This document shows, piece after piece, positions 28,178-38,172 of a stretch of 64,000 nucleotides of DNA. Location of the stretch: the NCBI RefSeq assembly GCF_003072645.1, contig NZ_CP028897.1, forward strand, positions 2,059,658-2,123,657, written 5' to 3'. Both the position numbers and the translations under genes were made by a program. The notes beneath the pieces were generated by a model. It did no database searches. It worked only from the letters and a program-made list of their open reading frames with translations, and had not been told where the DNA came from. Numbering within the stretch: the first letter of the stretch is position 1; each line of letters opens with the position of its first letter. This DNA comes from Dongshaea marina (GTDB taxonomy: Bacteria > Pseudomonadota > Gammaproteobacteria > Enterobacterales > Aeromonadaceae).

Positions 28178-29941
28178 ATGATTCCTACCTATGATTTTGA
28201 TGCCGTGGTGATTGGTGCCGGGGGCGCAGGCATGCGTGCGGCCCTGCAGATCTCTGAGTCCGGCAAATCTTGTGCCCTGCTTTCCAAAGTCTTTCCTACC
28301 CGCTCTCATACCGTTTCTGCTCAGGGAGGGATCACCGTCTCTCTGGGGAATGCACACCAGGATGACTGGCAGTGGCATATGTATGATACCGTCAAGGGTT
28401 CGGACTATATCGGTGATCAGGATGCGATTGAGTATATGTGTCAGACCGGTCCCGAGGCGATCCTGGAGCTTGAGCATATGGGGCTGCCCTTCTCACGTTT
28501 TGATAATGGCACCATCTATCAGCGCCCCTTTGGCGGACAATCGAAGAATTTTGGCGGTGAGCAGGCAGCTCGCACCGCAGCGGCGGCGGATCGTACCGGT
28601 CACGCTCTGTTACATACCCTCTATCAGCAGAACATAAAAAATGAGACCAATCTGTTTTCTGAGTGGTATGCCCTGGATCTGGTGAAGAACCAGGATGATC
28701 AGGTGGTAGGTTGTACCGCGATCTGTATCGAAACAGGTGAACTCGTCTACTTCCGCTCCAAGGCGGTGGTTCTGGCGACCGGTGGTGCGGGGCGGATCTT
28801 TGCTTCCACCACCAACGCTTATATCAACACCGGGGATGGGGTGGGGATGGCCTTGCGCGCCAATGTCCCGGTGCAGGATATGGAGATGTGGCAGTTCCAC
28901 CCCACCGGGATCGCCGGTGCCGGGGTCCTGGTAACCGAGGGGTGCCGCGGCGAAGGGGGCTACCTTCTCAATAAAGATGGCGAGCGTTTCATGGAGCGTT
29001 ATGCGCCCAATGCCAAAGATCTGGCGTGTCGGGATGTGGTTGCCCGTGCCGAGATGCAGGAGATCCGTGAAGGACGTGCCTTTGAGGGGCCAGATGGACC
29101 CTATCTCAAACTCAAATTGGATCACCTGGGTAAAGACGTTCTGGAATCACGCCTGCCGGGCGTATGTGAGCTCTCTCGTACCTTTGCTCACATCGATCCG
29201 GTCAAGGAGCCGATTCCGGTTATTCCAACCTGTCACTATATGATGGGTGGGATCCCAACCAATATTCATGGTCAGGCGTTGACCCAGGATAAAGCGGGCA
29301 ATGATCAGGTGATCCAGGGGCTGTTTGCCGTGGGCGAGTGTGCGTCTGTGTCTGTGCATGGTGCCAACCGGTTGGGTGGTAATTCGCTATTGGATCTTGT
29401 CGTGTTTGGCCGCTCCACCGGGCTTTATCTGGGTGAGGCGCTGGATGCGATGACCGAGTCTCGCCAAGCCAGTGAGTCCGATATTGAAGCGGCGCTGGCA
29501 CGCTTTAATCGTTGGGAAGGGACCCGTAAGGGCGAGGATCCGGTGCAGATCCGCAAAGATCTGCAGCAGTGCATGCAGAACGACTTCTCGGTATTCCGTG
29601 AAGGTGATGCGATGGCCGAGGGGCTGGAGAAGCTCAAGGTGATTCGTGAGCGGTTGCAAAATGCCAGATTGGATGACACCAGTCGCGAGTTTAATACCCA
29701 ACGGATCGAGTGTCTGGAGCTGGATAACCAGATGGAGACGGCATACGCAACTGCGGTGGCGGCAAACTTCAGAACCGAGAGCCGTGGGGCCCACACCCGC
29801 TTTGATTATCCGGAGCGGGATGATAAAAACTGGTTGTGCCACAGTCTCTATCTTCCCGAGAGTGAGCAGATGGCCAAGCGTGAGGTCAACATGTCTCCCA
29901 AGGTGCGTGAGGCATTTCCACCGAAAGTCAGAGCTTATTGA
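28178..29941 (+). CDS. sdhA: Succinate dehydrogenase flavoprotein subunit
   Basis: Catalytic FAD subunit oxidising succinate to fumarate, 587 residues (E. coli SdhA, 588). FAD Rossmann motif [16 protein letters not shown], the covalent-FAD His in [11 protein letters not shown], the substrate region [33 protein letters not shown], and [18 protein letters not shown] are all present. The ATG at 28178 is chosen from the family N-terminus; upstream in-frame codons lie within sdhD. It is in the order sdhC-D-A-B. Confidence 0.97.
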   Translation: MIPTYDFDAVVIGAGGAGMRAALQISESGKSCALLSKVFPTRSHTVSAQGGITVSLGNAHQDDWQWHMYDTVKGSDYIGDQDAIEYMCQTGPEAILELEHMGLPFSRFDNGTIYQRPFGGQSKNFGGEQAARTAAAADRTGHALLHTLYQQNIKNETNLFSEWYALDLVKNQDDQVVGCTAICIETGELVYFRSKAVVLATGGAGRIFASTTNAYINTGDGVGMALRANVPVQDMEMWQFHPTGIAGAGVLVTEGCRGEGGYLLNKDGERFMERYAPNAKDLACRDVVARAEMQEIREGRAFEGPDGPYLKLKLDHLGKDVLESRLPGVCELSRTFAHIDPVKEPIPVIPTCHYMMGGIPTNIHGQALTQDKAGNDQVIQGLFAVGECASVSVHGANRLGGNSLLDLVVFGRSTGLYLGEALDAMTESRQASESDIEAALARFNRWEGTRKGEDPVQIRKDLQQCMQNDFSVFREGDAMAEGLEKLKVIRERLQNARLDDTSREFNTQRIECLELDNQMETAYATAVAANFRTESRGAHTRFDYPERDDKNWLCHSLYLPESEQMAKREVNMSPKVREAFPPKVRAY

Positions 29942-29958
29942 TTCAGGGAGTATCGACA

Positions 29959-30675
29959 ATGAACGTCACTTTTTCTATCTATCGCTACAACCCTGATACA
30001 GATAACGCACCCTATATGCGCGATTATGTACTGGATATCCCTCAGGGCTCAGACATGATGCTGCTCAATGCCCTGGTGCTGCTCAAAGAGCAGGATCCTA
30101 CCCTGGCATTTCGTCGCTCCTGCCGTGAAGGTGTGTGTGGCTCCGATGGAATGAATATCAACGGCAAGAATGGTCTGGCTTGTATCACCCCTGTATCCGA
30201 TCTACTTGCCAAGGGAAACCGGGTGGTGGTTCGCCCTCTGCCGGGTTTGCCCGTGGTGCGGGATCTGGTGGTGGATATGGGGCAGTTTTATGCCCAATAT
30301 GAGCGAATTAAGCCTTACCTGAAAAACCGCGACAAGCAACCGCCAGCCCGGGAACGTCTGCAGTCCCCGCTGGAGCGCTCCAAGCTTGATGGTCTGTATG
30401 AATGTATCCTTTGCGCCTGCTGCTCCACATCCTGCCCATCGTTTTGGTGGAACCCGGATAAGTTTGTCGGGCCTGCGGGCTTACTGGCCGCGTATCGCTG
30501 GCTCATCGATAGCAGGGACAGCGCGACCGAGGAACGGTTGTCAGAGCTGGATGACTCCTATAGTGTGTTCCGTTGTCACGGGATCATGAACTGTGTGGAT
30601 GTTTGCCCTAAGGGGCTCAATCCTACCCGGGCAATCGGTCATATTAAATCCATGCTATTAAAGCGGGCCGTTTGA
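29959..30675 (+). CDS. sdhB: Succinate dehydrogenase iron-sulfur subunit
   Basis: Electron-transfer subunit of complex II, 238 residues. [2Fe-2S] site CREGVCGSDGMNINGKNGLAC region, [4Fe-4S] site CILCACCSTSCP and [3Fe-4S] site CHGIMNC with CVDVCPKGLNP are all intact. The start at 29959 (MNVTFSIYRY) matches the family; an in-frame codon 21 bases upstream is unlikely. Its stop codon lies in the loop of a terminator-like hairpin. Confidence 0.97.
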   Translation: MNVTFSIYRYNPDTDNAPYMRDYVLDIPQGSDMMLLNALVLLKEQDPTLAFRRSCREGVCGSDGMNINGKNGLACITPVSDLLAKGNRVVVRPLPGLPVVRDLVVDMGQFYAQYERIKPYLKNRDKQPPARERLQSPLERSKLDGLYECILCACCSTSCPSFWWNPDKFVGPAGLLAAYRWLIDSRDSATEERLSELDDSYSVFRCHGIMNCVDVCPKGLNPTRAIGHIKSMLLKRAV

Positions 30676-30687
30676 TACGGCCTTTTT
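30666..30687 (+). terminator. Short terminator-like hairpin overlapping the sdhB stop
   Basis: GGCCG (30666-30670) pairs with CGGCC (30678-30682) across TTTGATA, followed by five T (30683-30687). The loop contains the sdhB stop codon, so a ribosome finishing sdhB would cover the stem. It may act as a translation-dependent partial terminator between sdhCDAB and sucABCD. Confidence 0.65.
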
Positions 30688-30763
30688 CAACGCAGTTATT
30701 GTTGAGCCCTTAAGCGGGAGCCAAGCGATGCAGAGGGCATGAAGAGATGATAAAGGAAGCAAG

Positions 30764-33566
30764 ATGCGAAATGACGTAATGAAAGAGTGGCTCGAATCAT
30801 CGTATCTGGCCGGGGCAAATGCGACCTATGTTGAAGAGCTCTATGAGCTTTACCTCGATGATCCCGAGGAGGTTGACCCCAGGTGGCGGGAGCTATTTGA
30901 CCAACTGCCCAGAGTGAAGGGGCATCTGGTCGAGAAGCCCCACTCTAAAATCCGTGACAACTATCGAAATCTGGCGACACCGGCAAGGCAGCCAGTGACA
31001 GGGCAGCCGGGAGGTGATGAGCGCCAGGCCAGGGTGATGCAGCTAATTAATGCTTACCGGCTCCGTGGTCACCTGAGGGCTAACCTGGATCCCTTGGGTT
31101 GGAAGCTACTCCAATAGTTGAGGCCCTGCATCTTGACTATCACGGCTTAAAAGAGAGTGATCTGGCCGATGAGTTTCATGTGGGGAACTATTCGGCCGGT
31201 CCGGCCAGCATGCATCTCTCCCAGCTAATTGACTCGCTTGAGTCTGTTTATTGTGGGTCGGTTGGGGTTGAGTATATCCATATCAGTGATCTCGAGCAGA
31301 AAAACTGGCTACAGCACCGATTGGAGTCGGAGGTAGGGCGCTGGACCTTCACTAAAGATGATAAAAGACGCTTCATCGAAGGTCTGAGTGCGGCCGAGGG
31401 ATTAGAGAAATACCTGGGCGCTAAGTTTCCGGGAGCCAAACGATTCTCTCTTGAGGGAGGAGATGCACTGATCCCTATGATCCGGGAGCTTATCTACCAG
31501 GCCGGAGATGATGGGATCAAAGAGACGGTCATTGGGATGGCGCACCGGGGACGACTCAATGTTCTGGTGAATGTCCTGGGTAAGCGGCCTCAGGAGCTGT
31601 TTGATGAGTTTGCCGGTAAGCATGATGACAGTTGGGGAACCGGTGATGTGAAGTATCACCAGGGGTTCTCATCCGATTATGCGACTCCGGGGGGCCCGGT
31701 ACACCTGGCGCTGGCTTTTAACCCTTCGCACCTTGAGATTGCCAATCCGGTTGTTTTAGGTTCGGTCCGTGCACGTCAGGACAGGCGTTCATGCACCGAT
31801 GGCTCGCAGGTTCTGCCGATCACCATTCACGGTGATGCGGCATTCGCCGGACAGGGGGTGGTGGCTGAGACCTTTAACATGTCGCAAACCCGCGCCTATG
31901 GGGTGGGGGAACGGTGAGAATCGTGGTGAACAACCAGATCGGCTTCACCACCTCGAATCTGGCAGATGCTCGCTCTACCTATTACTGCACAGATATTGCC
32001 AAGATGGTTGAGGCGCCGATCTTCCATGTGAACGGCGATGATATTGAGGCGGTGGCCTATGTGACCAAGCTGGCACTGGAGTATCGCAACACCTTCAAGC
32101 GTGATGTGGTGATCGATCTGGTCTGTTACCGCCGTCATGGGCACAATGAGGCGGATGAGCCTAATGCGACTCAGCCTTTGATGTACCAGACCATTAAAAA
32201 GCACCCGACACCACGAAAAATCTACGCCGATAAGCTGGATCGGGAGCAGATCTTTACTCTGGAGCAGACCAATGCGATGGCGGATCTGTATCGTGAGGCA
32301 CTCTCGTCGGAGCGCTCCATGGTTCGTGAGATGCAGGAGCCTGAGCAACAGGACACCCATTGGACCGCTTTTTTGAACCAGGAGTGGGATGTTCCTTATC
32401 AGACCGGCTGCTCCATTGAAAAACTTCAGGAGCTTGGGGAGGCGATGACCCGCTATAGCGAGGATTTCCCTCTGCAGAGCCGGGTTAAGAAGATCTATGA
32501 TGATCGCCGCTTGATGACGAACCGGGAAAAACCGATCGACTGGGGATTTGCCGAGACCCTGGCTTACGCCACTCTGCTGGATGAGGGGAGCCGGGTGCGG
32601 ATCACCGGCCAAGATTGTGGACGGGGAACCTTCTTCCATCGTCATGCTGTGCTGCATCATCAGCGCGATGCCTCGACCTATATTCCGCTGTGCCACCTCT
32701 CAAATGAACAGGGTAAGTTTGAGGTCTATGATTCCGTCCTCAGTGAAGAGGCTGTTCTTGCTTTTGAGTATGGTTACGCGACAGCTGAACCCAGAGGCCT
32801 CATCATCTGGGAGGCACAGTTTGGTGATTTCGCCAATGGTGCCCAGGTGGTGATGGATCAGTTTCTCTCTTCCGGAGAGCAGAAGTGGGGACGGATGTGT
32901 GGCCTGACCCTGCTACTTCCTCATGGCTACGAGGGGCAGGGACCGGAGCACTCCAGTGCTCGTTTGGAGCGTTACCTGCAGTTGTGTGCCCAGCAAAACA
33001 TGCAGGTGTGTGTACCTTCAACGCCGGCACAGGTCTATCACATGTTACGCCGTCAGGTGTTAAGACCGGTGCGTCGTCCTCTGATTGTGATGTCACCCAA
33101 GTCTTTGCTGCGTCATCCACTGGCGGTTTCCAGCCTGGAGGAGCTCAGTGAGGGGCAGTTCCAAAATGCGATTGGCGAGGTTGATGCTCTTGATCCCAAA
33201 GGGGTGAAGCGGATTGTCCTGTGTTCGGGCAAGGTCTACTACGATCTGTTGGAGCAGCGCCGGCGCAATGAACAGCAGGATGTGGCGCTGATCCGGATCG
33301 AGCAGCTTTATCCTTTCCCACATCAGGAGGTTCGTGAGATCTTAAGTCGCTATGCCAAGGTTCGTGATTTTGTTTGGTGTCAGGAGGAGCCGCAGAATCA
33401 GGGGGCCTGGTATTGTAGCCAACACCATATTCGCGAGGCCCTTCCAGAAGGCGCCAAGTTAAGCTATGCAGGACGTGTTGCCTCCGCCTCTTCGGCCGAG
33501 GGGTACATGTCGGTGCACATTAAAAACCAGAAGGCGCTTGTTGAAAGTGCTCTGACGATTGAATAA
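30764..33566 (+). CDS. sucA: 2-oxoglutarate dehydrogenase E1 component (two frameshifts)
   Basis: Thiamine-diphosphate E1 of the 2-oxoglutarate dehydrogenase complex, 934 residues after repair (E. coli SucA, 933). Visible sites are LEGGDALIPMIRELI, GMAHRGRLNVLVNVLGK, ITIHGDAAFAGQGVV, CYRRHGHNEADEP, FFHRHAVLHHQ and GYEGQGPEHSSARLERYLQLC. Two breaks interrupt it. Near 31096-31100 one more G or T gives NLDPLGLEATPIVEAL; at the G run 31905-31909 one more G gives AYGVGGTVRIVVNNQIGFTT. Both restored junctions match the family exactly. A functional TCA gene with two independent lesions is implausible, so these are almost certainly read errors. Start at 30764 with AAGGAAGCAAG upstream. Confidence 0.95.
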
Positions 33567-33597
33567 CCAGCAATCATTGTCGTAAGGAATTAGATGA

Positions 33598-34788
33598 ATG
33601 AGCGTGGAAATTAAAGTACCAGATCTCCCCGAATCCGTCGCTGACGCAACCGTTGCGACCTGGCACAAGCAACCGGGTGACTTTGTTGAGCGGGATGAAG
33701 TCCTGGTTGATATTGAGACTGATAAAGTAGTCCTGGAGGTTCCGGCTCCTGAGACCGGGGTTCTCGACTCGATTGTTGAAGAGGAGGGGGCTACGGTCCT
33801 GGCGCGTCAGCTATTGGCCAATCTGTTGCCGGGACAGGCACAGAGTAAGCCGGCTACAAAGGAAGCTTCGGCTGAGTCTGTGTCCGAAGGTGAGCGCCTC
33901 AAGCCCAATGATCTCAGTGATCTCAGCCCGACCGTGCGTCGCCTGGTTGCAGAAAACGATCTGGATCTGGATAAAATTACCGGTACCGGCAAGGCAGGTC
34001 GGGTGACCAAGAAGGATGTTGAAGCCAAGCTGGCCCAGATATCTAAAGCCTCTGCTTCGGCTCCTGAAGTTAAGCCTCTGGCCGCTTCACGCAGTGAGGA
34101 GCGGGTACCTATGACCCGTTTGCGCAAAAGGGTGGCCGAGCGACTGCTGGAAGCGAAAAACAGCACTGCGATGCTCACCACTTTTAACGAAATCGATATG
34201 CAGCCTGTGATGGAGCTGCGTAAGAAATATCGTGACCTTTTCGAGAAAAAGCATGGTATCCGGCTTGGTTTCATGTCCTTTTATGTGAAGGCCGTGGTTG
34301 AGGCACTCAAGCAATATCCTGAAGTGAACGCCTCGATTGATGGGGACGATATCGTCTATCACAACTACTTTGATGTGAGCATTGCGGTATCAACGCCACG
34401 GGGTCTGGTGACACCGGTGCTGCGAGATTGTGATCAGCTGTCGATGGCCGAAATTGAAGAGCAGATCAAAAACTTGGCCGTGAAGGGGCAGGATGGCAAA
34501 CTGACGGTGGAAGAGCTGATGGGAGGCAACTTTACCATCACTAACGGTGGTGTATTTGGCTCCTTGATGTCGACCCCGATTATCAATCCACCCCAGAGTG
34601 CGATTTTGGGGATGCATAAGATCCAGGATCGCCCGGTAGCGATCAATGGTCAGGTGGAGATCCGTCCCATGATGTATGTGGCGCTCTCTTATGATCACAG
34701 GATCATTGACGGCCGCGAGTCGGTTGGCTTTTTGGTCAAGATCAAAGAGCTCTTAGAAGATCCGAATCGATTGTTACTGAGCGTATAG
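33598..34788 (+). CDS. sucB: 2-oxoglutarate dehydrogenase E2 component (dihydrolipoyl succinyltransferase)
   Basis: E2 core of the 2-oxoglutarate dehydrogenase complex, 396 residues. The lipoyl domain has the modified Lys in [14 protein letters not shown] near residue 43. The peripheral subunit-binding domain is around [33 protein letters not shown] (about 107-140), and the catalytic domain ends with the active-site [18 protein letters not shown]. Start ATG at 33598 with AAGGA at 33584-33588; an ATG at 33594 is in another frame. It follows sucA after 31 bases. Confidence 0.97.
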   Translation: MSVEIKVPDLPESVADATVATWHKQPGDFVERDEVLVDIETDKVVLEVPAPETGVLDSIVEEEGATVLARQLLANLLPGQAQSKPATKEASAESVSEGERLKPNDLSDLSPTVRRLVAENDLDLDKITGTGKAGRVTKKDVEAKLAQISKASASAPEVKPLAASRSEERVPMTRLRKRVAERLLEAKNSTAMLTTFNEIDMQPVMELRKKYRDLFEKKHGIRLGFMSFYVKAVVEALKQYPEVNASIDGDDIVYHNYFDVSIAVSTPRGLVTPVLRDCDQLSMAEIEEQIKNLAVKGQDGKLTVEELMGGNFTITNGGVFGSLMSTPIINPPQSAILGMHKIQDRPVAINGQVEIRPMMYVALSYDHRIIDGRESVGFLVKIKELLEDPNRLLLSV

Positions 34789-34879
34789 TCACCGCCTCGT
34801 GATCAACAGGCCTGATGTTGTAGTTGATCATTATCTTTGGGGCTGTGATGCCTCTATTTGACGAAAGGACGTTGGGATT

Positions 34880-36052
34880 ATGAATCTTCATGAATATCAG
34901 GCCAAGCGCCTGTTACTCGAATACGATATGCCGGTGCCTGAGGGCTATGTGGTCGGTAAGGCACTGGAAGCGGTACAGGCGTGTGAGCGCATTGGTGGGC
35001 AGCAATGGGTTGCCAAGTGTCAGATCCATGCAGGTGGTCGGGGCAAGGCTGGAGGGGTTAAGCTGTGCCACTCCCGTGCTGAGATCAAGGAGTTTTCGGA
35101 TCACTGGCTGGGTCGTGAGATGAAAACCTACCAAACCGGCGATGAGGGAAAGCCAGTCAACCATATTCTGATCGAGGCTTGTACCGAGAGTGTTCAGGAG
35201 CTCTATCTTGGGGTGGTGGTTGATCGATCTTTGCAGCGGATGGCTGTCATCGCTTCCAGCGAGGGAGGGGTCGAGATCGAAACGGTTGCCAGCACCAATC
35301 CCGCAAAAATCCATACCGTTGCCATTGATCCTTTGGTTGGCCCTCAGCCCTACCAGGCTCGTGAGCTTGCTTTCAAGTTGGGGTTGGTGGAAAAGAAGCT
35401 GCTTAAGCAGTTTACCAAGCTGTTTCTTGGCATCGTCAAAATGTACAAAGAGCTGGATCTGGCGATGCTTGAGATCAACCCTTTGGTGATCACCAAAGAG
35501 GGAAAACTCTGCTGCCTGGATGCCAAGGTTAGCGTCGATGCCAATGCCATCTATCGTCAGCCCAGGTTACATGACTTGCGTGATCGCTCCCAGGAAGATG
35601 ACCGCGAATACCAGGCCTCCAAGTGGGAGCTCAACTATGTGGCGCTGCAGGGCAACATCGGTTGTATGGTCAATGGTGCGGGCCTTGCGATGGGAACCAT
35701 GGATATCATCAAGTTTCATGGCGGCGAGCCAGCAAACTTCCTAGATGTGGGTGGTGGTGCCACCCGTGAGCGGGTGGTTGAGGCCTTTAAGATTATCTTG
35801 TCGGATAGTAATGTTAGCGCAATCCTGGTTAACATCTTCGGGGGCATAGTACGCTGCGATCTGATCGCCGCCGGGATTATCGGTGCGGTTCAGGATGTGG
35901 GGGTATCGGTGCCTGTGGTGGTCCGTCTTGAGGGTAACCATGCCGAAGAGGGGGCTGCGGCCCTTTCGAGCAGTGGATTGGATCTTATTACCGCATCCAG
36001 CTTGAGCGATGCGGCCATCAAAGTTGTTGAAGCGGCCGGGAGGAGTGCATGA
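34880..36052 (+). CDS. sucC: Succinyl-CoA synthetase beta subunit
   Basis: ADP-forming succinyl-CoA ligase beta chain, 390 residues. The ATP-grasp domain begins [22 protein letters not shown], with [16 protein letters not shown] and [14 protein letters not shown] (metal binding). The C-terminal CoA-ligase domain has [21 protein letters not shown] and [25 protein letters not shown] precedes the ATG. The stop overlaps the sucD start (ATGA), giving coupled synthesis of the two subunits. Confidence 0.97.
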   Translation: MNLHEYQAKRLLLEYDMPVPEGYVVGKALEAVQACERIGGQQWVAKCQIHAGGRGKAGGVKLCHSRAEIKEFSDHWLGREMKTYQTGDEGKPVNHILIEACTESVQELYLGVVVDRSLQRMAVIASSEGGVEIETVASTNPAKIHTVAIDPLVGPQPYQARELAFKLGLVEKKLLKQFTKLFLGIVKMYKELDLAMLEINPLVITKEGKLCCLDAKVSVDANAIYRQPRLHDLRDRSQEDDREYQASKWELNYVALQGNIGCMVNGAGLAMGTMDIIKFHGGEPANFLDVGGGATRERVVEAFKIILSDSNVSAILVNIFGGIVRCDLIAAGIIGAVQDVGVSVPVVVRLEGNHAEEGAAALSSSGLDLITASSLSDAAIKVVEAAGRSA

Positions 36053-36921
36053 GTATCTTGATCAACAAGCAGACCAAGGTGATCTGTCAGGGATTTACCG
36101 GTGGTCAGGGCTCTTTTCACTCCCAGCAGGCCCTTGATTATGGAACCCGGTTGGTGGGAGGTGTCTCTCCGGGCAAGGGAGGCGAGACCCATCTTGGGCT
36201 TCCGGTGTTTGACTCGGTTCGTGAAGCGGTTGAGCAGACAGGGGCCGAGGCTTCGGTTATCTATGTACCGGCGCCGTTTTGCAAAGACGCGATTCTGGAA
36301 GCGATCGATGGCGGGATCAAGCTCATTGTTTGTATCACTGAGGGGATCCCGACTTTGGATCTGCTGGATGTAAAAATGAAGCTGGATCTGGCGGGAGTGC
36401 GGATGATAGGCCCCAACTGTCCCGGGGTCATTACCCCAGATGAGTGCAAAATCGGCATCATGCCGGGGCATATTCACCTGAAGGGGCACACAGGGATCGT
36501 CTCACGCTCCGGGACTCTTACCTATGAGGCGGTGCAGCAGACCACTGAGCTTGGACTGGGCCAGTCGACCTGTGTCGGCATCGGCGGGGATCCGATCCCA
36601 GGCTCGCACTTTATTGACATTCTCGAGCTCTTTGAGTCCGATCCTGAGACTCATGCAATCGTGATGATCGGGGAGATTGGCGGCAGCGCCGAGGAGGAAG
36701 CGGCGGCTTATATTAAGGAGCATGTTTCTAAACCTGTGATCTCCTATATTGCCGGAGTAACCGCGCCGAGTGGGAAACGTATGGGACATGCCGGGGCGAT
36801 CATTGCGGGGAATAAGGGAGATGCTGAGAGCAAGTTCCAGGCCCTCGAGTCTGCCGGTGTTCATGTAGTTCGTTCGCCCGCAGAGATAGGCCTCAAGGTT
36901 CAGCAGGTCTTGCAAAGATAA
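36049..36921 (+). CDS. sucD: Succinyl-CoA synthetase alpha subunit
   Basis: Alpha chain that carries the phosphohistidine and binds CoA, 290 residues. CoA-binding [46 protein letters not shown] and the active-site region [11 protein letters not shown] (His near residue 246) are present. Last gene of the sdh-suc block; a strong terminator follows within 25 bases. Confidence 0.97.
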   Translation: MSILINKQTKVICQGFTGGQGSFHSQQALDYGTRLVGGVSPGKGGETHLGLPVFDSVREAVEQTGAEASVIYVPAPFCKDAILEAIDGGIKLIVCITEGIPTLDLLDVKMKLDLAGVRMIGPNCPGVITPDECKIGIMPGHIHLKGHTGIVSRSGTLTYEAVQQTTELGLGQSTCVGIGGDPIPGSHFIDILELFESDPETHAIVMIGEIGGSAEEEAAAYIKEHVSKPVISYIAGVTAPSGKRMGHAGAIIAGNKGDAESKFQALESAGVHVVRSPAEIGLKVQQVLQR

Positions 36922-36943
36922 CTCCCTTTGTAATGGACTCCCT

Positions 36944-36966
36944 AAGCCCGGTTTATCCGGGCTTTT
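36944..36966 (+). terminator. Intrinsic terminator after sucD
   Basis: AAGCCCGG (36944-36951) pairs with CCGGGCTT (36957-36964) across TTTAT, and a short T run (36963-36966) follows. It closes the sdhCDAB-sucABCD transcription unit. Confidence 0.88.
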
Positions 36967-37071
36967 CTGGTTTAGGAGCAGTGTTGTTGCACACTCAAGA
37001 CCTTGGGGAAACGCCTTGAAAAAAAGGTATCATAAACCATAATAAGCGTTATTAACTCATGGTTATAACTG

Positions 37072-37811
37072 ATGCTGGTGATTTTACTGACGACGGCGCT
37101 TGCCGTGACCGATAATAATAAGGTTTGTTACCCAAATATCGGCTTCCCGCCCTATATTATTGGCGAGGATACTTATGTAAGGGCTAATCCGGGTAGTTTA
37201 GTCGAGTTAATAAAAGCTGCATTTAATACGAATGGAATTAAAATCACTTTATATAGACGCCCATGGGAGCGGTGTTTAATTGATCTAAAGTCCAATATGG
37301 CGATTGCTATCTTCCCTTCCGTCTATATCCCGGACGAGAGAGTTTTGCGGCCTACCCGGGTTCATCAAGGAGCTCGATGAAGGATTATCAGATAGGTATC
37401 GCTCGATTTTCTTTTTTCTACCGCCCTGATTTAGAGATTAATTGGGATGGTGAGAGATTCAATGGTGGAAAATGGAGGATCATCAGCATTCCAGGGACTA
37501 AAGCGGAAGAGAAGCTTCGGCGGCTAAAGGCTGACGCAAGTGATATTCATATAAAGCAACTGGAAGTTGCCTTGAAACTGGTAGAGCGGGGCAGAGCAGA
37601 TGGTGTCATCATGGAGGAGCATTCGGGTGAGAAAATAGTGAAGGCGATGAACCTTGAGAATAAAATTATCAAATCAGAAAAGCCATTCATAGAGGAAGGC
37701 TTGTATCTGGTTTTTTCAAAAGAGTTTTACGATAGGCACCAGAGTATATCACGCAATATATGGTCTGAAGTGATTAACCAGAGATATCGAATTACTCAGC
37801 CAAAGGAGTAA
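37072..37811 (+). CDS. Solute-binding-protein-3-like periplasmic protein (frameshifted)
   Basis: Looks like a small extracellular solute-binding (SBP_bac_3) fold of the non-transport kind. A short hydrophobic start (MLVILLTTALAV) leads to VCYPNIGFPPYIIGEDTYVRANPGSLVELIKAAF and YRRPWERCLIDLKSNMAIAIFPS, a common pattern in these proteins. The frame breaks at the T run 37343-37346; one more T gives PDERVFAAYPGSSRS and joins the C-terminal half (FFYRPDLEINWDGERF, RGRADGVIMEE), 246 residues in total. The true start is unsure: the signal peptide is short and no RBS is seen, so another base may be missing near 37060-37070. No ABC permease or ATPase gene is adjacent. The base composition is more AT-rich than its neighbours. 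Confidence 0.65.
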
Positions 37812-38172
37812 TATTGTTAATTATGATTATCCCTCTTAATATTTCATGTGAATAATATTTCATCTTTCCGCTGCATTTTTTGTTTTTCGACATGAAAAAT
37901 AATTGAGATATCAATATTTTCTCAACCGTTCTGAATGCTTTGTGCTACCCTCAAAAGCTGTGGATTCCCTCCGGTACACTTGATTGAGCTGGCTTGACTA
38001 AACTAGATAGAGGGGAGTTCCCTAGCTTATTTCTCCGTGGGTTGGTGGGTGTGCAGAATCTCAAAAAATTAACTAGGCTTATAGGTTCAGGGACAGGTCA
38101 ACACTAGGCTATGGATCAGTAAGATTGCACGCAGGCGATCGTAAGATCAGATATTGAAACCGGGGGTTGGTC
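37812..38172. promoter_or_regulatory. Leader region of the giant adhesin gene
   Basis: 361 bases without a gene. The first 110 bases are AT-rich. A weak sigma-70-like pair, TTGATT (37980-37985) and TAGATA (38004-38009) with 18 bases between, lies 165 bases before the adhesin start. CTAGGCTTATAGG and CTAGGCTATGG near 38070-38115 are short similar segments. GGGGG just before the ATG (38162-38166) is the probable RBS. I see no recognised riboswitch. Confidence 0.4.

Noticed and set aside
37812-38172. A cyclic-di-GMP riboswitch ahead of the adhesin
   Set aside because: The leader lacks the conserved GEMM core segments; only weak promoter-like boxes were seen.
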